The notes under the pieces are model-generated. The model was given only the letters and a program-made list of their open reading frames with translations, ran no database searches and was not told the origin of the DNA. DNA of 10,823 bases from Myxococcales bacterium (lineage in GTDB: Bacteria > Myxococcota_C > UBA6777): the NCBI GenBank assembly GCA_027005175.1, contig JALTMC010000778.1, forward strand, positions 1 through 10,823, in the 5' to 3' direction. The position numbers and the translations under genes were made by a program. How positions within the stretch are numbered: position 1 is the first letter of the stretch; the number at the start of each line of letters is the position of its first letter. Below, piece by piece: positions 7,430 to 10,823 of the stretch.

Positions 7430-7636
7430 ATGCCAATTTTTGAATTTCGATGTCCCAAATGCAAAGCAACGTTTGATACGTTGATTCGATACAGTCAGAT
7501 CGATCAAGTTCAATGTCCAAATTGCGAGCAAAAACCCGTAGAACGTCTGCTCTCTGTATTTTCATCCAGCACAGGAAGCTCATCCACTTCGTTCTCGAGT
7601 TCTTCGGGCTGTGTCCCACGAGGTGGATTTTCGTGA
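7430..7636 (+). CDS. FmdB family small zinc-ribbon protein
   Basis: The protein has 68 residues. MPIFEFRCPKC opens it as in FmdB/CxxC_CxxC_SSSS family proteins. Cys8/Cys11 and Cys29/Cys32 form the zinc ribbon. The tail is Ser-rich (45-59) and ends GCVPRGGFS, also as in this family. The start at 7430 has AGGGG eight bases upstream (7417-7421); an upstream in-frame start at 7337 would add 31 residues unlike the family. The biochemical role of these proteins is unsettled: the name comes from a putative regulator in amide metabolism, but most members are uncharacterised. It stands alone between a divergent neighbour and a repeat-rich gap. Confidence 0.9.
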   Translation: MPIFEFRCPKCKATFDTLIRYSQIDQVQCPNCEQKPVERLLSVFSSSTGSSSTSFSSSSGCVPRGGFS

Positions 7637-7946
7637 GTAAAATAAGAGGAGTGACGGTCGTCACTCTACAACCTTTCTAGCCTCTGTCCCGTGAAGACGG
7701 CTTGCTGTGCGTCACAGAAGGGTCGTCACTCCACAGCCTTTCCGCCTCAAAAAAAGCCCTCACAACCCGCTGTTTCTCCCCCATAACCTCACGACACGCA
7801 GAGCCGTGGGGCTTTGATTTCCCCCCCATCGCCTCACGACACACAGGGACCCCACAACCTGTAGGATCCATCCATTTAACTCCTTGACGACAGCTATTGT
7901 TTAAGGGGATACCATCCTCTCCTATTTGTCGTTAAAGGATGAACAA
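7637..7946. repeat. Intergenic region with imperfect short direct repeats
   Basis: Two related pairs are visible. Pair one is 7656-7684 and 7721-7748, sharing GGTCGTCACTC, an ACA core, CCTTTC and GCCTC with a few differences and a one-base length change. Pair two is 7778-7801 and 7823-7846, sharing CCCCCAT then CCTCACGACAC with three mismatches in 24 bases. Small inverted repeats lie between them (7705-7717, CTGTG/CACAG). No convincing gene is present. A 64-codon minus-strand frame (7677-7871) simply translates the repeats. The structure looks like a dispersed intergenic repeat family, which cannot be tested within one window. Confidence 0.6.
7649..7666. repeat. Near-perfect palindrome just after the FmdB-like gene
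   Basis: GAGTGACG (7649-7656) and CGTCACTC (7659-7666) are exact reverse complements separated by GT, 12 bases after the stop codon. There is no T-run after it on the plus strand, so it is not a classic intrinsic terminator. Its right arm is part of the first direct-repeat unit. It could be an operator or part of the repeat element. Confidence 0.6.
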
Positions 7947-9029
7947 ATGTCGAACGATCTGATGGACTCAACCAAGCCTGTTCGCAGCGGAGAAGAGCTA
8001 GCGTTAGAAGCTCTAACAGCCTATCTTCAAGCCAACCTCCCCACATTCAAAGAACCCCTTGTTGTAGAGCAGTTTCCTTCGGGTCACTCCAACTTAACCT
8101 ACTTGGTGAAAGATGCCCAAAGAGAGTGGGTACTACGCTGCCCCCCCAAAGGGGCAAAAACGATCAAGAAAGGCCACGATATGGGTAGAGAGTACAGGAT
8201 CCTATCCAGACTCTGCGACGTCTATCCCAAAGTGCCCCGCCCCGCTCTCTTTTGCGAAGATGAATCCATTATAGGCACACCATTTTATGTGATGGAGCGG
8301 CTAAACGGCATTATTTTGCGTTCCGAAATCCCCAAAGAGATGAACTTTACGGTGGAGGATTTCCGCACCTTGTCGGAAAACTTCGTCCAAAACCTGGTCA
8401 CCCTTCATGCCGTAGATATAGAAGCAACCGGACTGGTAGACATCGGCCACCCCGAAGGGTATGTCACTCGTCAGGTTAAGGGTTGGACAGACCGATACGG
8501 TCACGCAAAAACAGAGGATGTTCCTGCCATTCGTAGGTTAATCGAGTGGCTGCCCAAAAACAAACCACCCGAAGTGGCGCATGCCAGCATGATCCACAAC
8601 GACTACAAATACGACAATCTCATCCTTGCCCCCAACAACCCGACTGAGATTGTCGCTGTGCTGGACTGGGAGATGGCCACGGTCGGCGATCCCCTCATGG
8701 ATTTGGGGACCACCCTGGCCTACTGGGTGGACCCAGGTGACCCCGACCCCATCCAGGCATTGCCTTTCTCTCTCACCGCACAAGAAGGCAATATGAGCCG
8801 GAATGAACTCGTCAGCCGCTACACCGAACTCAGCGGACACGACACCTCTCACATCCTCTTCTACTATGTCTATGGCATGTTTAAAATTGCCGTGGTTTGC
8901 CAACAACTCTATTATCGCTACCAAAAGGGTTATACCAAAGACAAACGTTTTGCTCATATCAACCACATCGTTAACCTACTCGCCGGTGTCGCCTGCAAAG
9001 CCATCGACAAAGGAAACTTGGAAGCCTAA
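7947..9029 (+). CDS. APH-fold phosphotransferase, ACAD10/11 N-terminal type
   Basis: The 360-residue protein has an aminoglycoside-phosphotransferase/choline-kinase fold. The nucleotide loop is PSGHSNLTYLV (44-54), and WVLRCPP (61-67) is the strand that usually reads VLRRPP in this subgroup. GREYRIL (80-86) carries the helix Glu. MIHNDYKYDNLI (215-226) has the catalytic Asp219 and Asn224. VLDWEMATVGDPLMDLG (238-254) has the metal-binding Asp240. The same module is fused to acyl-CoA dehydrogenase in ACAD10/11, where it phosphorylates 4-hydroxyacyl-CoA. Standalone bacterial copies often sit with fatty-acid genes, but none is visible here. The start at 7947 has AAGGA seven bases upstream; a TTG at 7926 is less likely. 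It is 57 bases before Lgt on the same strand, so the two may share a transcript. A run of seven C (8141-8147) lies in the Pro-Pro codons at residues 66-67. True antibiotic resistance is unlikely. Confidence 0.9.
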   Translation: MSNDLMDSTKPVRSGEELALEALTAYLQANLPTFKEPLVVEQFPSGHSNLTYLVKDAQREWVLRCPPKGAKTIKKGHDMGREYRILSRLCDVYPKVPRPALFCEDESIIGTPFYVMERLNGIILRSEIPKEMNFTVEDFRTLSENFVQNLVTLHAVDIEATGLVDIGHPEGYVTRQVKGWTDRYGHAKTEDVPAIRRLIEWLPKNKPPEVAHASMIHNDYKYDNLILAPNNPTEIVAVLDWEMATVGDPLMDLGTTLAYWVDPGDPDPIQALPFSLTAQEGNMSRNELVSRYTELSGHDTSHILFYYVYGMFKIAVVCQQLYYRYQKGYTKDKRFAHINHIVNLLAGVACKAIDKGNLEA

Positions 9030-9086
9030 GAAGAGCAACACACCAACCCACATCAAACACAAAACACAGTCAGAATGGAGCCTTTG

Positions 9087-10226
9087 ATGACCTCGATCTT
9101 CCCCTATATCCACATACCCATTTACAAGCTCAGCAGTAACTTTGTGGTGGAGGCTTTTGGCCTTCTTGTCGCTTTGGGTGTGATCTGCGGTGCAATTTTG
9201 GCGCGAAGACGCGCAGAAGCCTTGAAGCTGGACGTCAATATCATGATTGACAGCTTTTTCTTTGTCATCCCTGGTGGTTTTATTTTGGCGCACTGGGTCG
9301 CTTTGTTTGGATACTATCCCGAGCGCATCTTAAAAGACCCCATGCAACTTCTTTATTTCTGGGCTGGCTTGTCCTCCTATGGTGGACTACTCGGCGGATT
9401 GATCGTGGCGATGCTCTACTTTAAGGCCCGCAAAGTACCGATGCGACCTTATATGGAGGTCCTAGCCTGGGGCTTGATTCCCGGCTTTACATTGGGTCGC
9501 TTGGGCTGCACCGTAGCCCATGACCACAGAGGTTTGTATGCCATGACAAAGGCCGGGAACAACTGGTTTATCGGTGCCTATAAGGGAAAGTCTATGACAC
9601 TTCCCTATTGGAATAGCCCCACGTTGTGGATAGCCATCTTTACCTTTGCCTTGGTTGCGGGCTTGCTCGTCAGTATGATTAAAGAAACCAAATTCCTCAG
9701 CAAAACAACCTTTGGCACCATCTTCTTAACGACCGCTCTCCTTGTGCTCGCTTACCCATTGCTTCCCGAAGCTCTGCGTAGTCTGGCCATTCCTTACCCA
9801 CACAGTTCCTTCTTTAATGCCAACTACAATAAGATCGGTATGATGTTGATTTGGGGTGATGGCAACATCACTGTGGGCGCCAAAACAGTTCTTGTCAAAA
9901 CCAGATTAATGTACGACTTAGGCTTGATCGAGTTTATGTTTTACATGGTCCTGATCGCAGGTCTTGCCATCTTGCTCTCGGGTCGTCCACGACGCGAAGG
10001 GACCCTCTTTGCGATATGGTATCTCACCTATCCCCCTGTTCGCTTTCTACTGGATTTCCTACGTGCTGACGACACAACGATCTACGGTTGGACAGCCGCA
10101 CAATATCTCAGCGTGGTCATGTTTGGCATTGGCTTATACTTCTATGCAACACTACCCAAACGACGTTGGGGGGAATACACCGCTCCCATTTCCAAAAAAC
10201 AAAAACCCGCCGAAGTTCCCGCATAA
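9087..10226 (+). CDS. lgt: Prolipoprotein diacylglyceryl transferase family protein (Lgt), long variant
   Basis: This is an inner-membrane protein of 379 residues, about 90 longer than the E. coli enzyme. Family landmarks are GLSSYGGLLGG (94-104), GRLGCTVAHDHRG (137-149), DLGLIEF (277-283) and VRFLLDFLRADD (318-329) followed by GWTAAQYLS (334-342). Lgt transfers diacylglycerol from phosphatidylglycerol to the lipobox cysteine of preprolipoproteins. Two sites differ from the E. coli pattern. The His of SFHGG is Tyr98 here, and the GRxxN signature reads GRLGC, keeping Arg138 but not the Asn. An extra segment (about 150-275) with two hydrophobic stretches (178-198, 208-228) lies between the signature and DLGLIEF. 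Hydrophobic segments also occur near 20-40, 55-75, 92-112, 121-140, 278-298 and 338-355. The start at 9087 has GGAG six bases upstream, whereas the ATG at 9075 has no ribosome site. A lipoprotein gene follows. Confidence 0.85.
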   Translation: MTSIFPYIHIPIYKLSSNFVVEAFGLLVALGVICGAILARRRAEALKLDVNIMIDSFFFVIPGGFILAHWVALFGYYPERILKDPMQLLYFWAGLSSYGGLLGGLIVAMLYFKARKVPMRPYMEVLAWGLIPGFTLGRLGCTVAHDHRGLYAMTKAGNNWFIGAYKGKSMTLPYWNSPTLWIAIFTFALVAGLLVSMIKETKFLSKTTFGTIFLTTALLVLAYPLLPEALRSLAIPYPHSSFFNANYNKIGMMLIWGDGNITVGAKTVLVKTRLMYDLGLIEFMFYMVLIAGLAILLSGRPRREGTLFAIWYLTYPPVRFLLDFLRADDTTIYGWTAAQYLSVVMFGIGLYFYATLPKRRWGEYTAPISKKQKPAEVPA

Positions 10227-10284
10227 CCAAAACCGAAAGAACGCGAACTCCCTTCTCTTTTTGGCCCCTTCCTCTCTCCCGATA

Positions 10285-10298
10285 AGACATCGATGTCT
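10285..10298. repeat. Perfect 14-base palindrome
   Basis: AGACATCGATGTCT is identical to its reverse complement and has no central loop. That suits a dimeric DNA-binding protein better than an RNA hairpin. It lies 59 bases after the lgt stop and about 255 bases before the lipoprotein start. Function is unknown. Confidence 0.55.
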
Positions 10299-10411
10299 CA
10301 TGGCTTCCTCGGCACAAAGAAGAGACAAAGAACACCTTGCCTCCAGTGTGCAACGATGGCCACAGAAACAATCGACTCATAGAATCCGCTTCACAAGAAA
10401 AGGCTGCTTGG

Positions 10412-10441
10412 TTGACAAACAGCGTACTAATTTGATACCTA
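10412..10441 (+). promoter_or_regulatory. Weak promoter candidate for the lipoprotein gene
   Basis: A perfect TTGACA (10412-10417) is followed 18 bases later by TACCTA (10436-10441), which matches only the first two positions of a consensus -10. The spacing and strong -35 make it possible, not likely. A second -35-like TTGACT (10491-10496) has no properly spaced -10. Confidence 0.3.
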
Positions 10442-10457
10442 GAAGGTAGTGATATCA

Positions 10458-10479
10458 GGAGAAAAGTGTTTGTTTCTCC
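10458..10479. repeat. 7-bp inverted repeat in the lipoprotein leader region
   Basis: GGAGAAA (10458-10464) and TTTCTCC (10473-10479) are exact reverse complements around an eight-base loop. If transcription starts upstream it would form a hairpin in the 5' leader about 75 bases before the start codon. No T-run follows, so it is not a typical terminator. Confidence 0.45.
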
Positions 10480-10552
10480 CACAAAGGATTTTGACTGGGA
10501 AGTATCCAACCAAAAGTATGACATCATTTTGAATGGTTTGAGGAGAATATCT

Positions 10553-10823
10553 ATGGCAAGGCGTCTGGTATGGATCGTAAGTTGTATTGTGTTTGTGGGA
10601 CTCACCGCCATGGGGTGTGACTGTGGCAATACACAGACAGGTGTTTGCAAAAGAGATGACCAATGCACTGGCCGACTTTGTGAGGGGACAAGATGTGCCT
10701 GTCAGGAAGCCAAGTGTGTTGCTGTTCAATGCCTGCGAAAATCCCACTGTGAAGTGGGATTTGAGTGCAAGAAGTACAAGTGTGTCCGTGACAATCCAGC
10801 CTGTAAGACAGACAAAGACTGTC
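10553..10823 (+). CDS. Cys-rich secreted lipoprotein, 3' end missing
   Basis: Ninety full codons are visible and the frame is still open at the right edge. AGGAG (10541-10545) lies seven bases before the ATG. Residues 1-21 form a lipoprotein signal peptide: Arg3-Arg4, a hydrophobic core (5-18), and lipobox TAMG ahead of Cys22, which fits the lenient prokaryotic lipobox pattern though not the classic L-A-G-C. From Cys22 on, cysteines occur about every 4-8 residues with recurring CxxDxxC-like spacing (CKRDDQC, CKTDKDC). This resembles the small disulfide-rich repeats common in secreted proteins of myxobacteria and relatives. After lipidation by Lgt it would be held at the outer or inner membrane; there is no Asp right after position +1 other than Asp23, which in E. 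coli would favour inner-membrane retention. Whether that rule holds here is unknown. Function unknown. Confidence 0.85.
   Translation, partial: MARRLVWIVSCIVFVGLTAMGCDCGNTQTGVCKRDDQCTGRLCEGTRCACQEAKCVAVQCLRKSHCEVGFECKKYKCVRDNPACKTDKDC

Larger units (their letters stand above)
10227..10552. other. Intergenic region upstream of the lipoprotein gene
   Basis: No convincing gene is present in these 326 bases; frames that cross it are extensions of the antisense or alternate frames of neighbours. It holds a perfect 14-base palindrome (10285-10298), an inverted repeat (10458-10479) and a weak promoter candidate (10412-10441). No stem with a T-run after the lgt stop was found, so the end of that transcript is unclear. 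Confidence 0.6.

Noticed and set aside
7649-7666. Intrinsic terminator after the FmdB-like gene
   Set aside because: The palindrome has only a two-base centre and no T-run follows on the plus strand.
7677-7871. 64-codon minus-strand frame as a small protein
   Set aside because: It translates the short direct repeats, has no Shine-Dalgarno that I can see, and resembles no family I know.
7947-9029. Aminoglycoside resistance gene
   Set aside because: The fold is the same, but the VLRxPP strand and the HNDYKYDN and DWEMATVGDP motifs are those of the ACAD10/11-type subgroup, not of resistance enzymes.
10117-10668. 183-codon minus-strand frame at the end of lgt
   Set aside because: It is antisense to the lgt 3' end and the lipoprotein start, both of which are well supported.

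Overview
The window looks like ordinary chromosome of a Gram-negative bacterium with an outer membrane and aerobic respiration, most probably a relative of the myxobacteria (Myxococcota and similar former deltaproteobacteria). Several things point that way: a secreted PLC-like phosphodiesterase with the Cys-rich lead-in seen in myxobacterial proteins, a Cys-rich lipoprotein with CxxDxxC spacing, an Lgt with the GCxxxHDH variant of the signature, and a COX15-type heme A synthase. The base composition looks moderate by eye, which is low for cultured myxobacteria, so I name no genus.

Layout. Bases 1-884 (+) are the 3' part of a PLC-like phosphodiesterase gene. It enters the window through five perfect copies of an 18-bp coding minisatellite. 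Bases 885-1184 lie between convergent genes and hold partial copies of the 3' end of the next gene. Bases 1185-7242 are four minus-strand genes. In transcription order they are heme A synthase (ctaA/COX15), a histone-deacetylase-family amidohydrolase, a DUF2723 (TMEM260-like) multi-spanning membrane protein that overlaps it by one base, and a secreted, probably outer-membrane protein of unknown function. A good sigma70-like promoter precedes the heme A synthase gene. Bases 7430-10226 (+) carry a small FmdB-type zinc-ribbon protein, a repeat-rich gap, an APH-fold phosphotransferase of the ACAD10/11 N-terminal type, and an unusually long Lgt. After a 326-base gap with two inverted repeats, a Cys-rich lipoprotein gene begins at 10553 and runs off the right edge.

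How the genes work together. Heme A synthase serves cytochrome oxidase assembly. The HDAC-like and DUF2723 genes look translationally coupled, but no shared pathway can be read from the sequence. Lgt would lipidate proteins such as the lipoprotein encoded just downstream. Most genes are housekeeping or envelope-related.

I do not see a clear new defence, mobile or biosynthetic system. The parts most worth a second look are the in-frame 18-bp minisatellite, the repeated 3' tails of the outer-membrane-protein gene, and the Lgt homologue with an inserted membrane hairpin and changed catalytic-site residues.
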